Assembly (NCBI GenBank): GCA_013365325.1
Contig: JABVXV010000010.1
Span: 434,001 to 498,000 of the forward strand
Source: Dipetalonema caudispina
Lineage: Eukaryota; Nematoda; Chromadorea; Rhabditida; Onchocercidae
Length of the DNA: 64,000 nucleotides
Reading direction: 5' to 3'
Positions 14,922 to 26,628 of the stretch are shown here, piece by piece. The position numbers and the translations under genes are program-made. The notes under the pieces were generated by a model that did no database searches, was not told the DNA's origin, and saw only the letters and a program-made list of their open reading frames with translations. Each line of letters opens with the position of its first letter. The first letter of the stretch is position 1.

Positions 14922-14923
14922 AT
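14875..14923. repeat. Compound TATG/TG microsatellite
   Basis: A run of TATG units passes directly into about twelve TG units, then TATGTGCATG. It is a simple-sequence repeat; the small ORF that spans it owes its Cys-Val run to the repeat. Confidence 0.9.
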
Positions 14924-15081
14924 GTAAAATATGCATGGTATTTGTTTATGCATCAGCAAATGTTCACTGTGTTGAACATTAAAACTTCATCTGAGCATCG
15001 ATGAATGGAAGTAGTGATTGGTGATGATGAAGTGATGTCCTATTTTAGTTCCGTTGTACAGTATGTTAAATCGTTTAATCG

Positions 15082-15310
15082 TCAAATTTTGTCATTGTTT
15101 TGAGTGCTGCATTTATCGCATTTTTGAGCGGGATCTGAATTTTCCCCCGCTTCACTATCCATCTGAGTGGTATTGTTACTATCGGTCGCCACATTGGCCT
15201 TATTTAATGATCGATGTAGTCAATTCAAACACTTTTTTTTTTTTACCATTTCGTTACAGTTTACCACATTCTATGTCGCATGGTCTGTACGACCATTGGG
15301 CACAATGTTT
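15082..15310 (-). other. Exon-like islands on the minus strand, uncertain
   Basis: On the minus strand 15310-15265 lies between a TATCGTTAG acceptor-like site and a GTAAAC donor-like site. A second open stretch, 15198-15082, follows an AAG acceptor-like site and ends in a stop. In one frame the second stretch is hydrophilic (NTTQMDSEAGENSDPAQ, then KCDKC); in another frame it is also open. Local G+C is higher than the surroundings. No complete gene can be assembled, so this may be a decayed or missed gene. Confidence 0.2.
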
Positions 15311-16189
15311 CTAACGATAATGGCATGACATCAAGTGCTTCATCATTATTATATCAAGCGCTCTGTGTTGAATTCATATAGTTTCTAATCTTCCTGTAAT
15401 TTTGGACGTTTAACTACCAAAACACATTGCAATATTTTTCCTGGCTTGCTGGAAGCATTAAGAAATATATTCGACTATGTACCGCTATTATCTTACCTTA
15501 TCATCCAATACTGAAAGAGAACATGTCATTTTACATTATACATTTCGTAGTTTCAACATTAATTTCCATGCCGAAATTTCAATTCCCCACTTTTCTCTCT
15601 TTTTTTTTTTTTTTTTTGCCCATAATACTGAATATTGTATTGTTCAAGCTATTATTTGAAGAGAGAATTTAAATTAATTTAAATTTACAATTTTTAACTG
15701 TATTATATCACTGTCCACTTATGACATTGAAATTTCATCAGCATCAATGAAATACGCTCCCCCATTATGCATTGCTACAAATAGCGCTTCTTTTTTGTTT
15801 TTTGATTAGCAATTTGAAATTTCACTCACAGGCATTGCGTAATGAAAGTGATTTATTTAACACCAATCGAGACACATCATGTATGAAATGAACTCAAGAA
15901 AGCTAACTATACAATATTTGTACTGATAGGTGTGCGGAACAGTTCTGCCATTAAATGAATAATTCGATACCGCATATTAGGAAAAAAAAAGTTTCCGAAA
16001 ACAAATTTCTTTATAAAGTTGTAAAACAGAAGCTAATAAAGCGACTATCGCAAATTTTAATAAATTAATTAGGGATACGATTCTAAGAGATATCAGCAAT
16101 AAATTATTGTAAATTTTACAGATAGATTATTGATAAATTTAACCAGAAATGAAACTTACCATGGCTTATCTTAATACATATTGTTTAGT

Positions 16190-16320
16190 TATTTATTTGT
16201 TGTTATATGTGTACGTATATGATTTATTTATATGTATTTATTTGTATATATACATGTATTATGTTATAATTTTTATTTGTTTATTTACTTATATTAATAT
16301 ATTATATATTTTAATGTTTT
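16190..16320. repeat. T/A-rich low-complexity tract
   Basis: Irregular repetition of TTTAT and TATAT-like words across about 130 bases. Non-coding. Confidence 0.6.
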
Positions 16321-16909
16321 ACTGAATGTTTATAATTGAAAAAAAAAAACTGCAACAACGGACTAAATTTTTAGACTTGTATTGGTAACGTAAATCATAG
16401 GAAATTTTATTAAGGTCATCGAAGTTTAGATTTTCGTTAAAATTTAGGAAACAGTGGTGATAAAATTATTGATTACGAAAGTGGAAAATACGACATGCTT
16501 TTTTTGTGGTGATGGTTAAGGATACATCAGATATACAATTTAAAAAAATGATCTGAATCGAATCGTAAGTTTTGAAAATACACCTTAAAATTTCGAAAGT
16601 TTGAATAACTTTCCATCGTTAGTGAACAGATGAGAATGTTAATCCAGAATGAACATCATTCATTTATCAGTTATAACAATCCCTTAAATTGTTTGTCCAT
16701 AAACTTGTTTTTCCTGATTTTAAATTCTAAAGGTGTTAGAGATGAATGTGGACGATGTTATAAGAGATGTTTCTTCGAGCACCTCATCTCATCGAATCAG
16801 AACTATGTAATTAAGGACAAAGAATTCTTGCTACAACTTTCAAAACTTCTTTCATTTTCTAAGTCTTAAAATTACGATTGTTGTATTTTGTTGGCTTATT
16901 TAATTTCAG

Positions 16910-17626
16910 AAGGATATAATTCGATAAAGTTGCTGAAAAGGAACACATATATATGCGTGGTATTCGTATGCCATATGCACGACGGTTCAACGGTGACGGA
17001 CTCGAAGCCTCAACAAGCTTGGAGCTTTTGTCCCTTGACAAAGCTTCAACTCAGTGTGATTATAAGCCTACTGCTAGCTTATTCTCTCATTTATCTCATC
17101 TACGCACAACATCATGCTATTTTATTTTACATAATGACTGGGTAAGCAGTGGTCAACATTTTTGCGCTTTTTAAATTTTAACAAATATTCAAATTTTCAA
17201 TAATAATTTAGTAAATTAAACGGAATCATTTACGGTTTTATTATATGCATTCTGTTACCAATGGAAATGAGTTTGTCCCAATAGGCCTCATTGATAAATG
17301 TTTAATTTCTGAATGAAAATATAGAAGGCCTAAGCATTTATACTATTTCAATTCAATTTAGTTAAGGCAACGATTTAGTAAAATTAATAGGATTAATTTT
17401 TTTTAAAGTTAGAGTTTTTATGCAGCAAAAGTTTCGTATCAAATGTTTGTATTTCAGACTAGTAGCTCTGCTTATGGCTTCACTGTACACATCAGGTCTC
17501 CTAGCTGTAGTATATATGCTGATAATGATCAGTAAATTTGATAAAGAATTGGAACATTGCACGACTACGAAGATTGCTATAACTGATGTCAAAGTAACTA
17601 TAGTTGATATTAAATCACAGAAATAA
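16910..17626 (+). CDS. Probable small multi-pass membrane protein (5' end unclear)
   Basis: Two exons, 16910-17141 and 17458-17626, are joined by a clean intron (GG|GTAAGC to ATTTCAG|A, phase 2). In the favoured frame the product runs from an in-frame ATG at 16975, or from an unseen 5' exon, through PLTKLQLSVIISLLLAYSL and a second hydrophobic block across the splice junction (MTGLVALLMASLYTSG). It ends in a polar tail (ISKFDKELEHC to DIKSQK), giving two to four membrane segments. No family recognised. The splice also keeps a second frame open, starting at ATG 16953 and giving 88 mostly polar residues ending at 17535, so the coding frame is not certain. AATAAA overlaps the stop codon at 17622. 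The acceptor at 16908-16909 could take a spliced leader. Confidence 0.4.
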
Positions 17627-20263
17627 ATCTTTATTGATAGAATTGTTTAATGGAGAAAAAAGCAATGATTTATTCATCAGTCATCTCTGTGTATCTTCAC
17701 TCAATTTTTGATCCATGAAATTTCAATACAAAATCCAGGTTTTACTTCAAATTTCATCCCTTCAAAAGCTTCAAATTTTATGATCCAGTAATTTTCAAAT
17801 TTATGCCTGGAGCTAGGAGATTTTTTGAAATTTGAATGTTACAACATTATGATGCACTGCATAATTTGCTTGCCTCTTAATTCTACCTGTTTTCTTGAAA
17901 TATAGTTTTATGTAAAATTAATACGTGTATAATATAGAATTAAAATTTATAGAATTTAGAATTTTATTTTCATACATTTCCATTGTATGCACTTATGATA
18001 ACTTCATTTTTGTTATGATTGTAGCGGATAAAAGAGTTCATTATACCTATATCCTCAAAATGCTTAATTAATCTGATTTTCCACAATTATACGAAATGCT
18101 TCTCAAGTGGACACAATTAACTATTTTCATATTCAAATATATGCACAGTTGTACGCACTTTCGTATGCCGTACTCAAACAATTAAAACTGGAATTAAGTC
18201 AAGGATTAGATTCAAAAAAATCCTCGATGTCAGTCGATTTAAAAATGCTGTTTAAACTTATAACAGTCTAGCAGGGATAAAATAAACGAAATGGTTCAAC
18301 GATTGGCATCATTTTTTTCATTTCTTTTATATACAATTGATCTTTCAATCAAGCAATCACCTATCGAAATGACGCATGATTTTGTTGGAAAGCGTAATAT
18401 TAAGCTTCTAACTTGAAATAGTCGTTCCAAAATTCAATAGCAGCAAAAAAGTTTCGATCAACTTTATAAAAGAAATGAATAAAATTTAAGAGAGATTTAC
18501 AAATGATGCGTCATCGCTTAAACTTCCGGAATCATTTCATCATGGACAACATAATACGATGATTCAGAACAGAATGAAATATAAATTACATGAAAAGTTG
18601 TGCATTCAAGGTGAGAAAACAGGTAGATAGATGCATGTTTTCTCGCCATGACTTAACAATTATATGACGACGCTTGAACTGCATGTATATTCTCGCAACT
18701 GTCTTTAAACTTCAAGCTATTCCTTTGTCATCACTTAAACCACTTTTTGGTTCTTGTTTTGAATATTATGAAAGTGAAAATTTCTGCTAATTTCTGAATT
18801 TAGCATTCAAAAATTTGAATCTGTAATCGAGAAAAATTGTTGCTGGAAATATTGATAAAAATGGTCGAAATTAAGGAAAATCTAGAACTGTCGGATTTTG
18901 AAATATTATGAACGGTGTAATATCAATGACAGATAACCCATTTGACCAAAATTTAAGTTTATTGGCTTTCAAAATTCATTTCGTAAATATTTTCAATCAT
19001 TTATATTATGATATTTTTATTGAAAATCATAAATCATCTCTTGTCTAGTTAAGCTTATTTTTAAGCAAAGAATAAATTAATCTTTCAAAAAATTTAAGTG
19101 AAATTAAAAATTTTTTCAATAAATTAATTACTTATTCAGTAATTTTTTTTTCCCTTTTTCAAATTGTTATAAAAATGATCATTTTTGGATGGATGATATG
19201 ACTGAGATCTGTTTTACCTATAAGAATAGGATGAAATTTTTGAAAGGCCACACATAGAAGAAGAAATGATGTGGTCAACGAAGCATTGTATATTAGTTAC
19301 CTTTAGCACGGTTGAAGCCAAAAGTGTGGAAGAAGAAGCAGATCGAAATGTTCATACAGTGTGATGCAATGAATCACTAAACATACAATATAGTTTGTAA
19401 CAGAGAGAGTTTAGATTTTGCTTGCCGTACAGGAAAGAAGAACGTTGGAAGAGAGGAAGCCATTATCTTTAGAGTTTGGTTGCAAATTGCAGAAGCTTTT
19501 GCTTTCCAGTCAATGATATTCTGATATAATCAATCCATTATTTGGTACCAATTGCAAACCTTTCAGGTTTTAACGTTTGCAGCTATTCTATGTATTCTCT
19601 ATTCATCTTCCACTTTGTAACAATACCTTTCCTGTTAATGAGTCACTGATAAGAATTTGATTGTCATTCTTGGGATTGCTAAAACATTTTCGTTTTTTAT
19701 CTTTTTATTTAGATATTTAGAACAGTCATTATTTGTATTAATTCTTCAACAGATTAATTTAAATTCATCTTATTTCTTTGACATTCAATATTTGCTTGAA
19801 ATCCCAGTGTTGAACATTCTTGTAAATTTATTATCGTCCTAGGCTCAGCCGTAATATCATTCATAAGCCAGTTTGTGATTCGATATGAAATTTTTTTTAG
19901 ACATCAAATTCTTAGATGAGCTACTACTTCTGCATAAATCATGATATATTATGATATAATTTATAGATTTATAAATATTTAGGTTATTATTTTGTACAAT
20001 TGAAAAAAAGATTGTGATTATTAAAATTACACTGAATTTATGCATATTCGATGTTTCGTTTTTCGATAGACAAGTGATTTCTTTGATTCCTTATTGATCG
20101 TTCTTGGCAGCATTTCAATTGCAGTACGATTTGAAAAACTAATTCAATTTTGCAGAGAGAATTGAATAAACGATTGAATCGAAGGTAGACGACATATAAA
20201 CTCAAGTATCAACAAATAGAAATATAAATAGGATTAAGACGGGACTGAAAGAATTAGAAAAAG
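17627..20263. other. Intergenic interval, nothing recognised
   Basis: About 2.6 kb of A+T-rich sequence without a supportable gene, RNA or element. The 3' end should contain the promoter of the DSL-like gene. Confidence 0.6.
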
Positions 20264-23200
20264 ATGAAAGAAGTCAATATAGTGTACATATCATCCTTGC
20301 TAGTTTGCTTTCAACAGATCGTTGCTTCGAATATAAGTCAATTCGGTGTTATTCGTAACGATAACAACATGCGTGGAAGTAATCATTTTGGTTCTAACTA
20401 CAAAATGTTTGAATCGCAAGCGAACTCCATCTACCCTGTTAGTTTTTGGTTCATTAAATGTATTATTGTAAAATTCGAACTTCTATTCCACTTCTCTCAA
20501 TTATCCAAATCTAAAAACAAAAAATGTATTCAACTGAATCCTTTTTACAGCAAATGTAATTTTGAAAAAATGACTAATATTTGATTTTTTTTTTCATTTT
20601 CCAAACTTTTTGCATCCTATTTTAGCAAGTTGACTTGAAAACCTTGAAATTCACTTCTTAAATTTTCGATGGAATTATGGAATTGCTTAAATTTCTTCAA
20701 CCAATTAATTCTTGAAAAATATCCTTTGATTTTATTCGATACTGCACAAAGTAAAAAAAAAAAAACTTTTAGTAAGTTAAGTGATAAAACGGATTTGATA
20801 CAACTACTACCACCAACCTTTTACTCGAATAGCAATCATTGAGACGGAAAACTTTTAGGAAAGATCCTCTGTTGGCATTTCAGTGGATCAGATTCTGTGT
20901 ATTTGTTATATGAGCTAGTGAAAATCGTTTTGGAACTATCATAATAATTTCAATGGTATGCATTGCTGTTGAAACCTGTTAGAAAATTTTCGAACAACAA
21001 TTTAGCATCAGTTCTAATAAATCTCCTGACTATCATTCATAAAAGATTAATAGAATTAAGAGATTCTCTAAGTACCATTTCACAACTCAATAATATTAAG
21101 ACTAATCCTCATCAGATTATCACTCAAATGTTACATGTGATATTGATTGGACGGAATGGACAGGGAGGAAAGTTGAGGGATTTATGATTGCAACTTACTA
21201 AAATAGCTTGTATTTTTCTGGTTCAATTGAAAATTTTGAAATAAATTTAAAGAATAATTCCAGGACTGCAAATATCAAAACTTCAAAAAAGTTCAAAAAA
21301 TTGTTTTCGTTTTCCACAACGGTGTGTTTTTGTTTTCAAGTATACATTCTTCTGGAAGTTTTGTTTCAGATTTCTCGCCCCAAGAGTCATTATTATAACG
21401 AAAAAAATAATTTCGAAGCGATGTATCAAAATGTCCAAATGTTTCAACCGATAAACCATATTGTAAGTTATTCCATACTTTCCTCACTTTCTGGTTTACT
21501 TCTAATTTGTTTCGTGTTAATTTATATTCGCCACACTCGCGTCAGTCTTTTTAATTAAAAATGACATTTCAAAAAATGTTTAAAAAATCACTCAACCAAA
21601 TTTAACCTAAGAGTTTATAACGATCAGATTGATCATTTTCATTTTTTCTCTTTTTGTATTGTTATATCAGAAATGTATAATTAAACTAATTTTCAAATGG
21701 AATGCTTCAGGATTACAATTCCGAATCAACGAATCTTTCTGAAACAGCAAATGTAATGGTACAAATACAACTCATAGATTATGTTAATCAAGGACTCCGA
21801 CTTCCTAAAGGACAGACTTGTGTTTGTCCAAATGAATTTTCGTGCAGTTATCTCGGTACCTCTGTTCCACGATGTTATATGTCATTTACAGTTATCCTGT
21901 TATCACCAGAGTGAGCTTTGTACAATTACTTATTTACATCTTCGGTTAGTACTGAAGCCAGAATAAGCCTAGAAGTTAAAAATCTAGTGCAAAAAGAAAT
22001 CTTAGAAATCTCTTCTCCCATTTCTACTACTTGGAAAAAATGATATTCGAATAAAAAAATAAACAAAAGTTTTAGTGAATCGGTAAAATACTTCTCAACT
22101 GAATTTATACCGTTAACGTCTTCTGGAAACATTGACATCGACAACATGTTGCCGCAACAAAAACAAGCTTGGCAACAGCCCCATACATTCTACCTTACTT
22201 CAAAACCGGTTATAAATTTCATATGAGTTTCAATATTTTAAATGCCTAATTGTTATCATTAATTCTTGGAACTATGAAAGCTTCTTTTACCCATTGTTGC
22301 TACATGTATTTACCTTTAGATGTAAGAATAAATTATTACTTTTAAACATGATATGGAAATCAGATGAAATTCGCCTTTTTGATATGATAAGAAGAGTTTC
22401 CCATAATTAAGTTAAACGCCAAAACTTTCAGTCAGCGATCGATGTATTCGTTCATCATATGGGTGCCGTCATTAATGCTCATACAGGTGAGCTGACACAA
22501 ATTCAAACTGTTGTTCACGTTGATACTTTTGTTCTACCGTTGAATTCTGTGATACCATCAATTGGAAATGATCATTTATCAATGCAATCACGAAATCTCA
22601 ATGGTGTTATTCTCCAAACGCAGTAAGTTTAACAACTAATACAACAAAATATGTAACTTATGCACTATTTGTTCAAAGATTTTTAAATCAATTTATTTCC
22701 AGGTTAACAGTTGCATATTCAATACAATGCAAGGGTACTTTAATTGGACGAAATTGTGATTTGATTTGTAAAGAAGCAGTCGCAAATACAGCGATAGCAG
22801 TATGTCAATCTAATGCAACAAACTTTTTCTATACATGCACTTATATGGCAAATGGACAAGTGAGCAATTTTATATTTGCTTATTTGCTCATCAGTTTGGT
22901 TTTCCTTATTTTCTTGACGATATGGAAAGTGCTCAGCGTAAAAATAGTTATTTTATTGATTATCTGTTTATTTTACCACTTTTTTTGTCACTAGCAAATG
23001 TTATGGTAAAACAGGTGCACAAATTTACATTGTAAATTTAGATTTCAAACAGAGACTCATACTGAAATAATTCATACTAACAATTAATTTAGGTCCAAAA
23101 CTGCTTGCCATGTCCATGGGGAATTACTCAAGAATCGTATTGTCAAAATTCGAATGGTGGCATTCTTGCGCCTTCTTCTGCAGTTAGTAAATTTCTTTTT

Positions 23201-24394
23201 TTTTTTTTTTTTTTTTTTTGTTTTTGGTCATATCTTCGATTTTTCACCTGTCAATCGAAATTTATACTGTGTTTTGGGTTTCAAAATTTCGAAATCTTCA
23301 ATTTCAGGATGTGGTACCATCCAGTTTTAAAGTTGCAACAATAGTTCTCGGTACTCTTGTCGGTATTCTGTTCATTCTCCTTATTGTCATGATAATCTGT
23401 TTTATAGTGTACGTTTTTTTTTTTCCTTTTCAACAAAAGAACTAATTCAATTTCCAGAGAAATGTAGTACTTCTCAGATTTTGGTGTTTCGATTAACAAT
23501 TTACCTTTTCTTTTCTTCTACTCTCCGAATAATCAAACTGAAGATTTTATTGCAAAATTCAGGATTTAAATACTCTAAAGAAATTCAAGTCTCAAATAAT
23601 AAAGTTACTACTGATTGATTGAATTGTTGCAGAATGAGCAAACGAATAAGAGAAAATGTACATTCCTACAATAACACAACTTCTGGGCATAATTATAGGT
23701 CAACATTAAGATCTGAAGGTAGCGCTAATCGTCCATTGTTACAAGTGAGCTTTGTTGGATTTTTGAAGTGCTAAATTTCGTTTTTATAAACTATTCGCAA
23801 AAATTTAACTTTTCCACTGCCTCAGAGATTGATTTTTCCTGAAGTTTAATGATGAAAAGCAACGTCTCCTTCCATGATTAATTAAGATTTTATATTTGAA
23901 CATTAAAACTGTGACAGCTTTCCAGGCTGTCAATAATGAGCCACATAATCAAGTTAGACGTGCAACACCAACCGCTGCACCACGTTCTATTCCGCAGCTT
24001 GATGCTTTACCAGCTAGTAGGTGTCTTTTTTTTTTTAGTTTAATTCTTTAATAGAATATAGTAGAACTAATTCTACTTTTCAAGTTTTGGCTGTCATTTG
24101 TTCGGTTTGCTTGCAACTTTGAGTACAGTATATCGGAACATGAATAACAGTAATATGAGTCACTTTTCATCAAATCTCTGACACTTCCGATGTATTAGGG
24201 ACAATTTATGGGAAATTTGATGTTCGAAAGATCAATTTAATAAGTTACAATATTATTTTGTTGCAGAATCATCGCTTCGAAAAGCGACACCATTACCACC
24301 GACGCATCTTTGTGGTGTCCCATCCCTTAATGATACCTTGAACAGTACCCTTTCTAGTGTACCTTTACCACCAAGTAAAGAAGCAGACGTGTGA
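20264..24394 (+). CDS. DSL-like type I membrane protein (divergent Notch-ligand family)
   Basis: Exons: 20264-20437, 21370-21462, 21711-21910, a proposed 7-nt exon 22076-22082, 22432-22622, 22703-22859, 23093-23182, 23308-23408, 23633-23744, 23926-24016 and 24267-24394 (447 aa). There is a signal peptide at residues 1-22. An MNNL-like region follows (CVCPNEFSC, RCYMSFTVILLSP, VDTFVLPLNS). A DSL-like module covers about 231-291: QCKGTLIGRNCDLIC, FFYTCTYMANGQ, CLPCPWG, C291, keeping the C-x8-C-x3-C spacing and two extra Cys. Only a remnant resembling an EGF start (CQNSNGG) precedes the single membrane helix at about 313-337. The cytoplasmic tail is about 110 residues, Pro/Thr-rich. DSL proteins bind Notch receptors on neighbouring cells; that role is inferred here. 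Exon 3 to exon 4 is out of phase without the microexon; alternatively exon 3 ends at 21890 with a weaker donor. The donor at 24016 (GTAGGT) keeps the longer tail; using 24020 gives a shorter one. Confidence 0.75.
22076..22082 (+). other. Candidate 7-nt microexon of the DSL-like gene
   Basis: TGAATCG lies between AGTTTTAG and GTAAAA. It converts the phase 2 end of exon 3 to the phase 0 start of exon 4, adding Asp-Glu-Ser. Inferred only from frame bookkeeping. Confidence 0.3.
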
Positions 24395-26478
24395 TTTAAT
24401 TTTGTTTCATTTTTCATTTTTTTTGTGATTTCTATTGTGAAGCTCAAAAATTTTTAAGTACACGCAATATCAATCTTTAATTTTTCTAGATCGGACTTTT
24501 TCACTCTTAAACTCTCCTTAAGTTTATTCTTAAATTTTCAAAAAGCGCATAAATTGCTTTAATAGGAAGCTCTTTGTTCTTATGCCTTTTTTCTAACGTT
24601 TTTAATTAAAAGAGAGAACAAATAAGCAGATATTAATGCAATTGGTTCAAAGTATTTCAATAACTTCGTTTCTACCTCATTTGAAATTCAAGAGTTCTCG
24701 GTGGAAGAGCATTTTAAATTTAAGCACGTATGAGTGGTCATTGTCTTTTAGCTCGCTTCTATAAACGGTCAATATGAATTTTAAGAAGATATCACACAAT
24801 TTTTTGTGGTTATAGTATATAAATTCGCACATTCTTGTGTCATCTCGCGGTTAAATTAAAAAGTTTTCCTTGGAATTTAAACTAATTTGCCATCGTTTTT
24901 CAAATAATAATTGGTAGTTAACGCACTTTTCCATGAACCACTCTGACTTACTAAAAATAGTAAACTTGAATTTTGACTTGTGAAAGCATAAGAGATTTGT
25001 ATGAATACGAAAAATTTGGCATTCAAGTGAAAGGTGATAAATATCTATCAGATTGAATTTGGGAGGATGGTAGTTTTGACTAAACTTCAAAAATTTGATA
25101 CATAACCTTTTAAGGATTTCTTTCTTAATTTCTTTCTTTTCCCGAGTTTTGTTATTATTTTTATTACTTCTTTATTTATTTTCTTGTGTCATAGCCGTAT
25201 TTGTTTATAATTTTTTTGTAATTTTATTTGCTTATGGTTTTATTATCTTTTCCTTAATATTCTCTTTTTATCATTCAACAAGTTAAGATCATCGTATTCC
25301 ACTGATATTCGTCACTTTAGCAATGACCTAACTGCAATATTTTGCATGGACAACTTAACAGATCGACACACACTTGTTAATTTAATTTGTGCAATTTTAT
25401 TTTTCATATCCCAACTTTTGATTTGTTGAATAAGTTTTATGGGCAGTAAGAAAGCATTTATATTCGTTCAGATTGCTTGCTAGCATTTTTTTATGTTATT
25501 TAAACAAAATACAAACTTTAAGAATGATATTTGTAAAAGATTGTGAAATTTACATGAGAATTAATAGGAAGATATTATACAAATGCAGATTAGTAGGCAA
25601 ATTTTACAACCCAATCCAGCTATTGTGATCAATGAATTTACATGGAGCATGGAAATCCAACTTTTTGTGAAAAATCACTACAAGGAAAGAAGAAGTTAAA
25701 AAGAAAAAAAAAATTAATTTCATAGTTCAATAAATGCGGGTGGCATTTATACAACTTCATATCATTAATCTTTGACATTAATATTTCAAGTATTGCATTT
25801 AATGAATGTAAATGCATCAATGGTTTCTTTGTTTAGAAAAAAATTTGTTCGCAGAAAAAGTTCATTTAAGTTTTGATCAGATGATAAAAGTTATTTAATT
25901 GACAGGACATCATTGTTTTGCTTATTTCGATTTGTTGCTTTCTGCTTTTGTTTACATTTTGAGAAATTAATGATGTAGAAATAAACTTTCTAAAAGAGGT
26001 TTGAAAGATTCAACACAATATTTGACAAATGAAATAGTTCTTTTTTTTTTTCAGTTTGCTGTGACTTATATTTCTTATGCGAATCATTTTGAATGAAATT
26101 CGTTAAGTTTCATAGCTCTTTTATTTTTTACAACAATATGTCAGCTAGAAATATTAATTTCTGACCTTCTATTTACTTAAACTGTTTTGACTTGATATAA
26201 ATTCCACAGTTCATATAAATGCGGGAAGTAATGGAACCATCTGTAGGGATAGATACCGCTGCTAATTTTGTGGTGTCATGACAATCTGTTGAAAAGATTG
26301 CTTTCGGTGAACTGGTTAAGGCAAAACGGTTGAACTACCTACCAGTAGTTCATAATTAGACTAGATAGTGACAACGTTTAACACAGAAGATATTAGAAAG
26401 ATAATCGGATTATCCGTATAGTGATACTGATTATCAGAACAGAGTTTTGTTTATTTTATTTCTTCAATTTTTTTCGAT

Positions 26479-26479
26479 C

Positions 26480-26512
<33 letters not shown>

Positions 26513-26587
26513 TCTTTCAGTTCGTATCATTAACGATCCGATCGGAATGCAGGAAATTATTTCAAAAAAAAAAAAAAAAAAAAAAAA
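26479..26587. repeat. Facing T-run and A-run
   Basis: A run of about 32 T is followed 54 bases later by a run of about 23 A. The pair could fold into a T:A stem or mark the ends of an old retro-insertion. The apparent poly-Phe/poly-Lys reading frame over it is an artefact. Confidence 0.6.
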
Positions 26588-26628
26588 GGAAAAAAACAAT
26601 CTACCGCTTGAGAACTGTGCATTTTCAG

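Larger units (their letters stand above)
5135..16909. other. Large gene-poor interval
   Basis: Nearly 12 kb of A+T-rich DNA in which I find no credible full gene. Contents noted separately: a short tandem repeat near 6.56 kb, a (TATG)n/(TG)n microsatellite near 14.88 kb, exon-like minus-strand islands at 15.08-15.51 kb and a T/A-rich low-complexity stretch near 16.2 kb. Short ORFs such as one near 10.2 kb lack splice partners, start context or family resemblance. Confidence 0.55.

Noticed and set aside
14800..14982. 60-codon ORF with a Cys-Val run
   Set aside because: The run is the translated TG microsatellite.
20963..21187. 74-codon ORF inside the first intron of the DSL-like gene
   Set aside because: It starts with TTG, lacks matching splice sites, and exons 20437 to 21370 already join in phase.
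26281..26380. tRNA-like wording (GGTTGAAC) near 26.3 kb
   Set aside because: No acceptor stem or anticodon arm could be paired; no tRNA found anywhere by eye.
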